A stretch of 48,777 nucleotides of DNA from Bacillota bacterium (GCA_023415235.1 JAEZLP010000050.1:1-48777), one strand, 5' to 3'. Shown: positions 8,263 to 17,103, numbered from the stretch's first letter. Made by a program: numbers and translations. Notes: generated by a model not told the origin, from the letters alone.

Positions 8263-8284
8263 TAATATTTTTCAGGTATAGTAT
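8256..8284 (+). promoter_or_regulatory. Promoter of the Mn2+-riboswitch/P-ATPase transcript
   Basis: TTGACA (8256-8261), 17-nt spacer, TAGTAT (8279-8284). Transcription would start just before the riboswitch. Confidence 0.8.
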
Positions 8285-8287
8285 ACA

Positions 8288-8372
8288 GTTTAAAGGGAGT
8301 AGTTTTAAGTTTACGCGCCAACATCCTGACCTTTCGCGTCTGGTCGTAAACCCGCCAGGTAACAAGACTTTG
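8288..8372 (+). ncRNA. yybP-ykoY (Mn2+) riboswitch aptamer
   Basis: The leader has AAAGGGAGTAG (8292-8302) at its 5' side, CGCCAACATCCTGACC in the middle, and AACAAGACTTT (8361-8371) at its 3' side. These match the conserved yybP-ykoY elements AAAGGGGAGUAG, CGUCAACAU and GCAAGACCUUU, where the first and last pair as P1. This class senses Mn2+ and often precedes P-type cation ATPases, as here. The 3' arm GACTTT is shared with the following terminator stem, which gives the switch: P1 formation (Mn2+ bound) prevents the terminator and turns the gene on. I recognised it by motif, not by covariance model. Confidence 0.82.
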
Positions 8373-8422
8373 ACATAATTAATCCGCAAAATGCGAATGT
8401 TATGTACAGAGTCTTTTTTTTT
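8365..8422 (+). terminator. Riboswitch-controlled attenuator
   Basis: Arm AGACTTTGACATAA (8365-8378) pairs with TTATGTACAGAGTCT (8400-8414), with a small internal mismatch, followed by nine T. The 5' arm overlaps the riboswitch P1 3' arm. A short pentamer repeat (AACAT units, about 8432-8450) follows. Confidence 0.82.
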
Positions 8423-8491
8423 CAATCTGAAATAACATAACATAACATAACGCTGCGGTCACTACAAAAACATACCACGGAGGTAACATGT

Positions 8492-11167
8492 ATGTATGAA
8501 CAGCTAAAAATCGACGAAGTTCTGAAACAACTGGAGGTTGACTGTCATAAAGGATTGACGGCCGAGGAAGCAAAAGCGAGACTTGAGAAATACGGGCCGA
8601 ATTCCTTTCAGGAAAAAAAGCCGAAGACCAAGCTTCAAATGTTTCTTTCACAATTGCGTGATCCTATGATTTATATCCTTATGGGTGCTGTGCTCATCTC
8701 GGCATTTCTGAAGGAAATCAGCGACGCTGTCATTATTTTGGCAGTTATCCTGCTGAATGCAACCATCGGAATGGTCCAGGAATCCAAGGCGGAAAAATCG
8801 CTGGAGGCATTGAAAAAGCTCTCCAGTCCTACTGCGCTCGTCAGACGTGGCGGAGTTCCCTTGGAGGTCCCCGCAGCGGACCTTGTGGTCGGAGACATAG
8901 TCATTTTGGAAGCAGGCAGAATCATTCCTGCTGACCTGAGATTGATCAGCTCCATCAACTTGAAGATTGAAGAATCAGCCCTAACCGGAGAATCGGTACC
9001 CGTTCAGAAGGATGCCGAATTTATTGCAAACGGAGACGTTACGCTGGGCGACCGCCTCAATATGGCTTATCTGTCCACCAGCGTAGCCTATGGCAGAGGA
9101 GAAGGCGTAGTTGTAAAAACCGGAATGGATACAGAAATCGGTAAAATCGCAAAGATGATCAATGAAAGTGTGGAGGAGATGACGCCGCTCCAAAGAAGAT
9201 TGGGCGACCTCGGAAAGCTTCTTGGAATCCTGGCTATTGTTTTATGTGTGGCACTCTTTGGCGTTGCCTTGCTGCAGGGCCGAGATGTGATGGAAATGCT
9301 TCTCACTGCAATTTCTCTGGCTGTTGCCGCAGTACCGGAAGGTCTCCCGGCAGTAGTTACCATCGTGCTGGCATTAGGTGTGCAAAGGATGGTCAAGGTC
9401 AACACCATCGTCAGAAAGCTGCCTGCCGTTGAAACACTGGGTTCCGTCAGCGTAGTATGCTCGGACAAAACCGGAACTCTGACACAGAACAAAATGACCG
9501 TAACAAGGGTTTATGTGGATGAGGCGCTGCGTGATGTGGCGGAGCTTCGTTATGATACGGATAAATTATTTATCGACGGATTTGTACTCTGTACCGACGC
9601 TACTATAGAAGGAACGACCAGACTCGGAGATCCTACCGAATTAGCCCTGCTGGACATGGGACTCGCCCACGGAGTTTCAAAAAAAGAACTGGAGGCAGTT
9701 GAACCTCGGATCAATGAGCAGGCTTTTGATTCCGACAGAAAAATGATGACCACGGTGCACTGCAATACCGATGGAAGAGTCATAGCATACACCAAAGGAG
9801 CGATGGACCGGATTATCGAAAACTGCAAAGAAATCATTATCAATGGGCAAATTCGCCCAATCACAGAGGAGGACAAGGGTAATATTCAGGCGGCGGCCAA
9901 GGAGATGGCCTCCATGGCGCTGCGCGTTCTGGCGCTTTCCATCAAGCTGGAGGATCGTTCCGCCTCAGAAGAAAATCTGGTGTTTGCCGGCTTGGTGGGT
10001 ATGATCGATCCGCCTCGTCCTGAAGCGAAAAGCGCAGTTGAAATATTCAAAGGCGCATCTGTTACCACCATCATGATCACCGGCGACCACATCGATACCG
10101 CCTTTGCCATCGCAAAAGAACTAGGCATTGCAGAGCGGGAAGACCAGTGCATCACCGGAGACAAACTGAACCGGATGAGCCAGGAGGAACTCAACGCAGT
10201 CGTCATGGATCTGAGGGTTTTTGCAAGAGTATCCCCCGAGCACAAAGTGATGATCGTCAATGCATTCCGCTCCCATGGTGATATTGTATCCATGACGGGA
10301 GACGGCGTAAATGATGCGCCTTCCTTAAAGGCAGCCGACATCGGCGTCGCCATGGGAATTACGGGTACGGACGTGGCGAAAGGCGCCGCAGATATGGTTC
10401 TGACCGACGATAATTTCGCAACGATTCAGAAAGCCATTGAAGAAGGAAGAAATATCTACGGCAACATCAAGAAGACCGTAATCTTCCTCCTGTCCTCCAA
10501 TCTTGGAGAAATCCTGACAATGTTTGTGGCGATCACTGCAGGTCTGGCGGCGCCGTTGAGGGCAATCCACATTTTATGGATTAATCTGATCACAGATTCC
10601 CTGCCGGCTCTTTCTCTTGGCGTTGACTCCGGAGATCCGGACGCCATGAGAAATGCTCCCAGGAATCCAAGAGAAAGCCTGTTTGCACACGGCGGACTTG
10701 CGACCACCATCTTTTTCGGATGTGTCATCGGAGTTATAACGCTTACGGCTTTTCTGATCATGCCGGTAAGAACTCTTCTGGAAGCGGGATTGCCGGTAAA
10801 TCTGGCCAATCTGCAGCAGGTCCTGAAGAATAACGATATACTCCTGATACAGTCCCAGACCTATGCGTTTACCACTCTGGGGATATCTCAGCTCTTCAAC
10901 GCCATAGGTATGAGAAATCTGAACCGTTCGATCTTCCGGTTCAATCATCTGGAAAACAAGATGATGATAATCGCCTTCTTGCTCGGTTTTCTGCTTCAAA
11001 TCAGCGTTACGGAAATCGACGTTCTCATCCAGGTTTTCGGTACGAAGGAGCTTACCCTGAGAGAATGGACCGAATTGACCGTTCTGTCCACAGCTCCGCT
11101 CTGGTTCCATGAGCTGTTCGTCTTTGCCAGGTATCTGAAGAACAAAAATAAGCAATCGCTTTCTTGA
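8492..11167 (+). CDS. P2A-type cation-transporting ATPase (Ca2+/Mn2+)
   Basis: P-type ATPase of 891 residues, related to bacterial SERCA/PMR1-like pumps that export Ca2+ or Mn2+. Domains in order: cation ATPase N-terminal domain (1-60), helices M1-M2 (about 58-95), TGES (165-168), M4 with the ion-site motif VPEGLP (281-286), phosphorylation motif DKTGT (325-329), ATP-site KGAMDR, MITGDHIDTA, TGDGVNDAPSLKAADIGVAMG hinge, and a C-terminal six-helix block with WINLITDSLPALSLG, whose N and D fit the M6 cation site. GGAGG ends eight bases before the ATG. It is preceded by a yybP-ykoY riboswitch and attenuator, so Mn2+ should raise expression; this makes Mn2+ export the most likely physiological role, with Ca2+ also possible. 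Confidence 0.9.
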   Translation: MYEQLKIDEVLKQLEVDCHKGLTAEEAKARLEKYGPNSFQEKKPKTKLQMFLSQLRDPMIYILMGAVLISAFLKEISDAVIILAVILLNATIGMVQESKAEKSLEALKKLSSPTALVRRGGVPLEVPAADLVVGDIVILEAGRIIPADLRLISSINLKIEESALTGESVPVQKDAEFIANGDVTLGDRLNMAYLSTSVAYGRGEGVVVKTGMDTEIGKIAKMINESVEEMTPLQRRLGDLGKLLGILAIVLCVALFGVALLQGRDVMEMLLTAISLAVAAVPEGLPAVVTIVLALGVQRMVKVNTIVRKLPAVETLGSVSVVCSDKTGTLTQNKMTVTRVYVDEALRDVAELRYDTDKLFIDGFVLCTDATIEGTTRLGDPTELALLDMGLAHGVSKKELEAVEPRINEQAFDSDRKMMTTVHCNTDGRVIAYTKGAMDRIIENCKEIIINGQIRPITEEDKGNIQAAAKEMASMALRVLALSIKLEDRSASEENLVFAGLVGMIDPPRPEAKSAVEIFKGASVTTIMITGDHIDTAFAIAKELGIAEREDQCITGDKLNRMSQEELNAVVMDLRVFARVSPEHKVMIVNAFRSHGDIVSMTGDGVNDAPSLKAADIGVAMGITGTDVAKGAADMVLTDDNFATIQKAIEEGRNIYGNIKKTVIFLLSSNLGEILTMFVAITAGLAAPLRAIHILWINLITDSLPALSLGVDSGDPDAMRNAPRNPRESLFAHGGLATTIFFGCVIGVITLTAFLIMPVRTLLEAGLPVNLANLQQVLKNNDILLIQSQTYAFTTLGISQLFNAIGMRNLNRSIFRFNHLENKMMIIAFLLGFLLQISVTEIDVLIQVFGTKELTLREWTELTVLSTAPLWFHELFVFARYLKNKNKQSLS

Positions 11168-11249
11168 TTGCCGATAGAAAAGAAGTGCAGTTTGACAAAA
11201 ATGAAGCTCAGTTCTAAAATACAAAAAAGAAGCGAGTTTTGACATAAAA

Positions 11250-11297
11250 CACAAAACAAGCAGGGAAGGATGTCTTTGGCATCCTTCCCTGCTTGTC
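11250..11297 (-). terminator. Terminator of the lysine operon
   Basis: Perfect 16-bp stem CAAGCAGGGAAGGATG (11257-11272) with its complement (11280-11295), 7-nt loop, then UUUUGUGUUUU in the minus-strand RNA, about 20 bases after the dapH stop. On the plus strand no clear U-tract follows, but the stem could also stop convergent transcription of the ATPase gene, whose stop is 90 bases away. Confidence 0.85.
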
Positions 11298-11317
11298 CCA
11301 TAAAATCACGTACGAAG

Positions 11318-12010
11318 CTATAGTTCCCTTAGGGCGTCAACCAGCGCAGTCTTTTGTTTTGCTTTGTCGTCCTTCATTTTAACCAGTCTGGCAGGGATTC
11401 CCGCGACTACGGCATTTTCCGGCACGTCTTCGATTACGATGGCTCCCGCAGCCACCACGGCCCCCTTTCCAACCCTGACGCCCTCCAGAACCACCGCATT
11501 GGCTCCAATCATTACCTCATCCTCTATCACGACAGGATTTGCGCAGGGAGGCTCCACCACTCCGGCCAACACGCTTCCCGCGCCGATATGGCAATTTTTG
11601 CCGACGGTCGCCCTTCCGCCCAGGACCGCATTCATGTCAATCATGGATCCTTCTCCGATGACGGCTCCGATGTTGATGACAGCCCCCATCATGATGACGG
11701 CGTGCCGGCCGATTTCCACATGCTCCCGGATGATGGCTCCTGGTTCGATCCTTGCATTGATATCCTTGATATCCAGCATAGGAATTGCCGAATTTCTCCG
11801 GTCGCTTTCCACGACGATATCCTCAATATCATGGGCGTATGCTTCCAGAACCGGCCTGATGTCACTCCATTCTCCGAATACGATCCGGTCCGTACATCCG
11901 AATATTTTGCAGTTTTTAAAAGGAATCGGCTTCGTTTCCTTCAGGTAAACCTTCACCGGAGTTTTTTTCTCCGAATTGCTGATATATTGTATAATTTCAT
12001 TTGCATTCAT
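11318..12010 (-). CDS. dapH: Tetrahydrodipicolinate N-acetyltransferase
   Basis: Acetylates L-2,3,4,5-tetrahydrodipicolinate using acetyl-CoA, the entry to the acetylase branch of diaminopimelate synthesis. The 230-residue protein has an alpha-helical N-terminal third (LKETKPIPFKNCKIFG and neighbours) followed by left-handed beta-helix hexapeptide repeats (ARIEPGAIIREHVEIGRHAV, MGAVINIGAVIGEGSMIDM, VLGGRATVGKNCHIGAGSVL) and the DapH/DapD-type C-terminus with GVRVGKGAVVAAGAIV. It is the last gene of the lysine operon; its ATG overlaps the dapB stop by four bases. The rest of this branch needs an aminotransferase (not in the window) and a deacetylase (see 17549-18685). Confidence 0.93.
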   Translation of the reverse strand: MNANEIIQYISNSEKKTPVKVYLKETKPIPFKNCKIFGCTDRIVFGEWSDIRPVLEAYAHDIEDIVVESDRRNSAIPMLDIKDINARIEPGAIIREHVEIGRHAVIMMGAVINIGAVIGEGSMIDMNAVLGGRATVGKNCHIGAGSVLAGVVEPPCANPVVIEDEVMIGANAVVLEGVRVGKGAVVAAGAIVIEDVPENAVVAGIPARLVKMKDDKAKQKTALVDALREL

Positions 12011-12735
12011 TCTGTCACCTCTTTATCGTATAGCACATCGTTCATGTCGTATAATCCAGGCTCCTTTCCCCGGGCAAACCGCGCTGCAAGAAGGGCACCG
12101 TCCGCAAAAATACGATTGGAGCCGGCACGGTGGGTAATTTCAAGGACCTCGTCGTTTCCCGCAAACAGTATTGTATGTTCGCCTGCGATGGATCCGCCCC
12201 TTACGGAATGGACTCCGATTCCTTCCTCCCGTTTTCCCATGCCTTTTCTGCCGTATGTCTTTTTGTACTCTCTTCCCTCTTCTAGATCCGCAAGCAGCAT
12301 CTTTGCCGTTCCGCTTGGCGCGTCAAGCTTTGTTTTGTGATGTTTTTCGATCATCTCGATATCGAAGGCATTCCTCAAAGCAGGCGGGATCTGTTTTAAA
12401 ATCTGGCGGAAAATTGTAATTCCCAACGAAAAATTTGCAGTGTATACCACCGGTACCTTTTCCGCCAGCGTCCCGATCATCGCCATATCTTCTGCGCTGT
12501 ATCCTGTTGTGCCCAGCACCACCGGGACCGAATTTTCTTCCCCATAGCTCCGTATCATTTCAAGATTGGCAGGGTGGCTGAAGTCGATGATCACATCCGG
12601 TATTTCATTCAGCTCACCTAGATCTCTCAGGAAGTATGAGCTGATTATACCTACGCATTCCATTCCTTCCGTCTCATCAATTACTCTCTTCAACATACGT
12701 CCTGTTTTTCCATAACCGACCAGTCCGATTTTCAT
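12007..12735 (-). CDS. dapB: 4-hydroxy-tetrahydrodipicolinate reductase
   Basis: NAD(P)H-dependent reductase making tetrahydrodipicolinate. The 242-residue protein starts with a Rossmann motif LVGYGKTGRMLKRVI (about residues 4-18), has VVLGTTGYS (about 71-79), NFSLGITIF (about 101-109), and the DapB signature EKHHKTKLDAPSGTAK (about 129-144) with the substrate-binding His pair and catalytic Lys; the C-terminus has TILFAGNDEVLEITHRAGSN. It is somewhat shorter than the 265-273 residues of many DapB proteins, as in other Clostridia. Overlaps its neighbours by four bases on both sides. Confidence 0.94.
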   Translation of the reverse strand: MKIGLVGYGKTGRMLKRVIDETEGMECVGIISSYFLRDLGELNEIPDVIIDFSHPANLEMIRSYGEENSVPVVLGTTGYSAEDMAMIGTLAEKVPVVYTANFSLGITIFRQILKQIPPALRNAFDIEMIEKHHKTKLDAPSGTAKMLLADLEEGREYKKTYGRKGMGKREEGIGVHSVRGGSIAGEHTILFAGNDEVLEITHRAGSNRIFADGALLAARFARGKEPGLYDMNDVLYDKEVTE

Positions 12736-13628
12736 ACTGCCTCCTTGATTCCTTTTTCATGGATCAGAACGCTCATCGCTTCCAGCAGTGATTTCCTTGT
12801 TCCCGGTTCCATTTCATATAACGGCAGCCTGTATTTCCCCACATTCATACCCATGGCGTTCATCGCTTCCTTGATGGGGATCGGATTTGTCTCAAGGAAA
12901 AGAGCATTGATCAGCTCCAGGTAATTCAGCTGAATCTCCTTTGCCAGCTGGACATTGCCGCATAGGTATGCTCTCGTTAGCCGGTGCATTTCTCCCGGAA
13001 TCAGATTGGCGGCCACCGAGATCACCCCGGCACCTCCAACGGCCATTAACGGAACGATCATATCGTCATTTCCCGAATACAGGGCGAAGTCGTCTCCCGT
13101 CAGCCTTGCAATTTTGGAGACAAAGGAGATATCGCCGCTGGCTTCTTTTATCCCTGCAATATTCTTATGCTGCCTCAGCTCCATCAATGCCTCGCAAGTA
13201 AGGCTGCATCCGGTTCTTCCCGGCACATTGTACAGGATTATGGGTATGGAGACCGAATCAGCGATCTCGGTGAAGTGTTGGATCATCCCTGCCTTGTTAG
13301 TTTTATTATAATAGGGCGTGATCACAAGGAGACCGTCGGCGCCCATTCCTTCGTACTTTATGCTTTGCTCCTTTGCCACCAAGGTATTGTTGGAACCGCT
13401 CCCCACAATAACGGGGATTCTGCCGTTCGCAGTATCGATAGCGACCCGGACGATCCTGTCCCTCTCCGTTACGGATAAGGCCGGTGTTTCCGCCGTAGTT
13501 CCCAAAATGCATAGTCCGTCGGTTCCTTCTTCTATATGCCAAAGAATCAATTCCTGAAGCTTATCGTAATTTACATCCCCATTTTCATGAAAAGGTGTAA
13601 TCAGAGCAACAATAGACCCTTTTATCAT
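12732..13628 (-). CDS. dapA: 4-hydroxy-tetrahydrodipicolinate synthase
   Basis: TIM-barrel aldolase of 298 residues condensing aspartate semialdehyde with pyruvate. Seen: N-terminal GSIVALITPFHENGDVNYDKL, the GTTAET motif (about residues 43-48), VPGRTGCSLTCE with the preceding Tyr (ILYNVPGRTG, catalytic triad Tyr), the Schiff-base Lys in IAGIKEASGDI (about 156-166), and GNDDMIVPLMAVGGAGVISVAAN. All catalytic residues appear present. Four-base overlaps with dapF upstream and dapB downstream point to tight translational coupling. Confidence 0.95.
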   Translation of the reverse strand: MIKGSIVALITPFHENGDVNYDKLQELILWHIEEGTDGLCILGTTAETPALSVTERDRIVRVAIDTANGRIPVIVGSGSNNTLVAKEQSIKYEGMGADGLLVITPYYNKTNKAGMIQHFTEIADSVSIPIILYNVPGRTGCSLTCEALMELRQHKNIAGIKEASGDISFVSKIARLTGDDFALYSGNDDMIVPLMAVGGAGVISVAANLIPGEMHRLTRAYLCGNVQLAKEIQLNYLELINALFLETNPIPIKEAMNAMGMNVGKYRLPLYEMEPGTRKSLLEAMSVLIHEKGIKEAV

Positions 13629-14464
13629 AAGTTTCTCTCCTCTCTATCTTCTTCATAGCAGCCCCGGACGGTTCTTACCGCCGGGCCGGTCATCATGACC
13701 GAATCATCCGCCGCCTGTACGATCCGAAGCTGTCCGTAAGGCAGAAGGATATGGACGTCTCTGTCGCATAAGCCCTCCGCAGCCCCGATCACAGTGCTGG
13801 CGCAGGCGCCGGTCCCGCAGGCGAGCGTCATGCCCGCTCCGCGTTCATAGGTGGCAAGCCTCAGTGTATTCCTGCCGATGATCTGAACAAAATTTACATT
13901 GGTTTTCTCGGTAAAGACCGGATGGTTGGAAATCTCCTTTCCCAGATGTTCCAAATCGGTATCCTCCAGCCGGTTCATCCATACAACCGTATGGATCGTG
14001 CCCATGAAACAGCTGCTGACTTCCAGCTCCCCGTCCTTCAGCTTAAGCTTCTGCTTTAAAAAGCTGCTCTGTGCTGTCTTTATGCCGCAGCGTTTGGGGT
14101 CAAAATCCGGCTTTCCCATGTTGATTTCGACAAGAAAGGGATGCAATCCGATCACCCTGATTCCCATCCCACCAGACAGGGTCTGGACCGAATAGGAGTC
14201 TTCCGTACAGATTCCCTCGTCATAGCAGAATTTTGCAAAACACCGGATCCCGTTTCCGCACATGGGGGCTCTGCTGCCGTCGCTGTTGAAAAAAATCATC
14301 TCCAGCGGATCCTGTTTGACAATGATCATCCCGTCAGCACCGATCCCCAGCTGTCTGTGGCAGATCTCTCTCGCCAGCTCCGGGTAGGCCCTTCCTTCGG
14401 CTTCCTCCTCGGTCAGGATGATAAAATCATTGCCGCATCCGTGGTATTTTGAAAACCGGATCAT
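13625..14464 (-). CDS. dapF: Diaminopimelate epimerase
   Basis: Converts LL- to meso-diaminopimelate with two cysteines as acid/base. The 279-residue protein starts MIRFSKYHGCGNDFII, has the first catalytic Cys in PMCGNGIRCFAKF and the second in TLACGTGACAST. I chose the ATG at 14464, two bases after the lysC stop, because the protein then begins at the usual DapF N-terminus; an in-frame ATG at 14488 would add eight residues inside lysC. Neither start has a strong RBS, so translation probably depends on ribosomes finishing lysC. Confidence 0.93.
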   Translation of the reverse strand: MIRFSKYHGCGNDFIILTEEEAEGRAYPELAREICHRQLGIGADGMIIVKQDPLEMIFFNSDGSRAPMCGNGIRCFAKFCYDEGICTEDSYSVQTLSGGMGIRVIGLHPFLVEINMGKPDFDPKRCGIKTAQSSFLKQKLKLKDGELEVSSCFMGTIHTVVWMNRLEDTDLEHLGKEISNHPVFTEKTNVNFVQIIGRNTLRLATYERGAGMTLACGTGACASTVIGAAEGLCDRDVHILLPYGQLRIVQAADDSVMMTGPAVRTVRGCYEEDREERNL

Positions 14465-14466
14465 GG

Positions 14467-15672
14467 CTACAGCCCAAAGGCTTCGCATAACGCGATCACA
14501 GCCTTTATCTTCTCGTCCCGGTTCACGGTAACGGAGATGGAGATTTCCGAAGTCGTGATCTGGTAATATATGATTCCTTCCTTTGCCAGAATGGAGAAGA
14601 CTTTGCTTGCAACTCCCGTTGCCGTGGCCATGCCTACTCCAACCAGAGACAGGATAGAGAGGCCAGGCTGCTTCTCAACAGCGATTTCGCTGAGGATTTT
14701 GTGGTTTTCGATGGCCTTGTCAAGATCCTTCGCCTGTTCATCGGTGCAGCTGAATGATATGGTACATTTATTGTCGCCGTAGGTCTGCTTGGAGATCATG
14801 TCCACATTGATATGCAGATCAGCTAAAAGTTGAAACAGCTTTGCAATTGCTACTCCGTCGTTCTCCAATCCCCTCAGGGAGTAAATTGCGCAGTCATCTG
14901 AAATACTGATACCGGTAACCGGCATTTCTTCAATATAAATACTATCATTCATGACGTAAGTACCCTTTCTCTTATCACTTTCCAAAGATTTTCCGATATA
15001 AAGCTTCACGTTGTATTTTTTAGCCAGTTCCACGCTGCGGGTCTCCAGGATCGCCGGACCGGTAGAGGATAGCTCCATCAGTTCCTCATAGGTGATCCGG
15101 TCAAGCTTTTTAGCATTGGGATAGATTTTCGGATCCGTCGTGAAAATAGCGTCCACGTCGGTGTAGATCTCACAATCCCAGCCCAGCTGTGCGGCGATGG
15201 CCACCGCTGTGGTATCTGAACCGCCTCTTCCGAGGGTTGTGATATCGCCTTCCTCGCTGATCCCCTGAAAGCCTGTCAGCACAACGACATATCCCTCCTT
15301 AAGAAACTGCTCCGTGCGCTCCGTGTTGATCTCCTTGATCCGGGCTTTCGAGTGATGGTCCGTGGTAATAAACCCGGATTGAAAACCGGTCATGGAAACC
15401 GCAGGTACTCCCAGATTTTGAAGCGCGATAGCCAGAAGCGCAGCCGTCTTCTGTTCTCCCGTAGCAAGAAGCGCATCCAGCTCTCTTTTGGGAATTTCAT
15501 CGCCTGCCTGCTTTGCCATCTCCATAAGCTCATCCTTCGTTTTACCCATGGCGCTGGCCACAATAACGAATCCGTCGCCTTCCTTTCGGATGGACGCAAT
15601 ATGTCGCGCAACAGCTTTGATTCTATCGATGCTATCCAAACTTGTCCCGCCGTATTTTTGTACAATGTTCAT
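14467..15672 (-). CDS. lysC: Aspartate kinase
   Basis: First enzyme of the aspartate family pathway, phosphorylating L-aspartate. The 401-residue protein begins IVQKYGGTSLDSIDRIKAVA (kinase signature), has TTLGRGGSDTTAVAIAAQL and YTDVDAIFTTDPKI of the amino-acid kinase fold (residues 1-240), and two ACT domains in the C-terminal third (ITGISISDDCAIYSLRGLEN; ILSLVGVGMATATGVASKVF), so it should be feedback-inhibited, most likely by lysine given the operon. The first gene, lysA, overlaps it by four bases. Asd, needed for the next step, is not in the window. Confidence 0.94.
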   Translation of the reverse strand: MNIVQKYGGTSLDSIDRIKAVARHIASIRKEGDGFVIVASAMGKTKDELMEMAKQAGDEIPKRELDALLATGEQKTAALLAIALQNLGVPAVSMTGFQSGFITTDHHSKARIKEINTERTEQFLKEGYVVVLTGFQGISEEGDITTLGRGGSDTTAVAIAAQLGWDCEIYTDVDAIFTTDPKIYPNAKKLDRITYEELMELSSTGPAILETRSVELAKKYNVKLYIGKSLESDKRKGTYVMNDSIYIEEMPVTGISISDDCAIYSLRGLENDGVAIAKLFQLLADLHINVDMISKQTYGDNKCTISFSCTDEQAKDLDKAIENHKILSEIAVEKQPGLSILSLVGVGMATATGVASKVFSILAKEGIIYYQITTSEISISVTVNRDEKIKAVIALCEAFGL

Positions 15673-16979
15673 AAACTAACCTCCTCGTTCGCTTCCAAAC
15701 GGACCAGATCGCCGTATCCTTCTCTTCTGATCACCAGCCGGGCCTTGCTCCCGCCGGCGAAGACTACCGCCGGCCTCCCCAGCCTGTTGTAGTTGCTTGC
15801 CATGGAATAGCCGTAAGCTCCGGTCCCGTAAACGACCAGCAAATCCCCCGGCTCAGCCTCGGGAAGCAATGCTTCCTTGATTAAAATATCTCCCGACTCG
15901 CAGCATTTCCCCGCTACGGTGTACTTCTTCCTTTTTTCCAGTTTCATTTTATTGGCAAGATCGCAGTCATATCTGGCGTCGTATAGGGCCACCCGGATAT
16001 TGTCCGACATGCCTCCGTCAATGAAGAGATAGGCTTGGTTGGGCGTATTCTTCAGGTATCCAACGCTGTAAAGGGTGTACCCCGCTTCCGCCACAATGGA
16101 CCTTCCGGGCTCGATCATGATCTTTTCCAGACGGATCTCATTTCTTTTCAGTTCCTCCTCACATTTTTCTACGATTCGGCGGCAGGTTTCCTCGATGGAG
16201 CTGGGCTTATCCTCTTCGGTATATCGGACGCCGAAGCCTCCTCCCAGATCCAGCTGCCTTATCTCTATCATATGCTTGGTTTTCAACTTTTTGATCAATT
16301 TCATCATCCGCTCGACCAATGCCTCATATGCCCTGAGATCAAAAATCTGGGATCCGATATGAACATGCAGTCCTTCCAGATTTAAATATCCGCTGCTGTT
16401 AATCATTTCGGCCATCTTTCGAATGGTATCCTCTTCCCCAATGGACACGCCGAACTTAGAATCAAGGTTCCCTGTAATAATGTATCGATGGGTGTGAGCG
16501 GTGATGCCGGGATTGATCCGAATTAAAACATTGGTCTTTTTTTTCATGCGGCTTGCAAGCTCCGCCAGGCTTCGGCATTCCATGACGCTGTCGACGACAA
16601 TGGCCCCGCATCCAAGGGACAATGCCAACTCCAGCTCGGCTTTTGCTTTGTTGTTTCCATGAAAATAGACCTGATCCATGGGAAAGCCCGCATGTTCGGC
16701 GAGATACAGCTCTCCGCCGCTGACCACATCAAGGCCGTAGCCGAATCGTTTCAACTTGTGAAGCAGCGCTTTGCAGGTGAATGCCTTGGATGCATAGATC
16801 ACCTCCGTTTTAAATTGCTCCGATTGGAAACAGGATTTGTAGTCCTGCATCCGTTTCTCAAGCTTTGCCTCATCGTAAACGAATAGTGGTGTGCCGTAGG
16901 CGGCTGCCAGTTTTTCTGAGGAAACGCCTCCGATTGCCAGTACGCCGTTTTCAGTTAATTGTGTTTTGTCTTTCCTCAT
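15669..16979 (-). CDS. lysA: Diaminopimelate decarboxylase
   Basis: PLP enzyme for the last lysine step, first gene of its operon. The protein (436 residues from the ATG at 16979) has VIYASKAFTCKALL with the PLP lysine (about residues 49-62), HVHIGSQIFD, LDLGGGFGVRY, EPGRSIVAEAG and CCESGDILIKEALL with the active-site Cys across the dimer interface, then GTGAYGYSMASNYN. An upstream in-frame TTG at 17000 is possible, but GCGAGG lies eight bases before the ATG and the shorter N-terminus suits the family. A lysine riboswitch with terminator lies in the leader, so the whole operon should be shut by lysine. Confidence 0.94.
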   Translation of the reverse strand: MRKDKTQLTENGVLAIGGVSSEKLAAAYGTPLFVYDEAKLEKRMQDYKSCFQSEQFKTEVIYASKAFTCKALLHKLKRFGYGLDVVSGGELYLAEHAGFPMDQVYFHGNNKAKAELELALSLGCGAIVVDSVMECRSLAELASRMKKKTNVLIRINPGITAHTHRYIITGNLDSKFGVSIGEEDTIRKMAEMINSSGYLNLEGLHVHIGSQIFDLRAYEALVERMMKLIKKLKTKHMIEIRQLDLGGGFGVRYTEEDKPSSIEETCRRIVEKCEEELKRNEIRLEKIMIEPGRSIVAEAGYTLYSVGYLKNTPNQAYLFIDGGMSDNIRVALYDARYDCDLANKMKLEKRKKYTVAGKCCESGDILIKEALLPEAEPGDLLVVYGTGAYGYSMASNYNRLGRPAVVFAGGSKARLVIRREGYGDLVRLEANEEVSL

Positions 16980-17049
16980 GCTCGGTACCTCGCTCTCCAA
17001 ATGAATTGCTAATATTTCTATATTTGTAATATTTTTCTTGTCGTAGTAA

Positions 17050-17080
17050 TTTTAAAGCCGCTGATTGCGGCTTTTTCTTT
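17050..17080 (+). terminator. Hairpin with plus-strand T-tract between lysA and its riboswitch
   Basis: Arms AAAGCCGC (17054-17061) and GCGGCTTT (17067-17074), 5-nt loop. A run of T follows on the plus strand (CTTTTTCTTTTTC), while the minus strand has only TTTA. It could stop antisense transcription, or act as a weak second attenuator in the lysine leader. Confidence 0.5.
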
Positions 17081-17103
17081 TTCAAATCGCATAGCGATAT
17101 AGA

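Noticed and set aside
8425..8452. AACAT pentamer repeats as a CRISPR or phase-variation tract
   Set aside because: Only three to four imperfect units, no spacers and not in a coding frame; probably chance in an AT-rich leader.
11354..12340. 328-codon plus-strand ORF
   Set aside because: Antisense to dapH and dapB; a shadow frame produced by codon bias.
14465..14488. Longer dapF start (ATG 14488)
   Set aside because: Lies inside lysC and adds residues not found at the usual DapF N-terminus.
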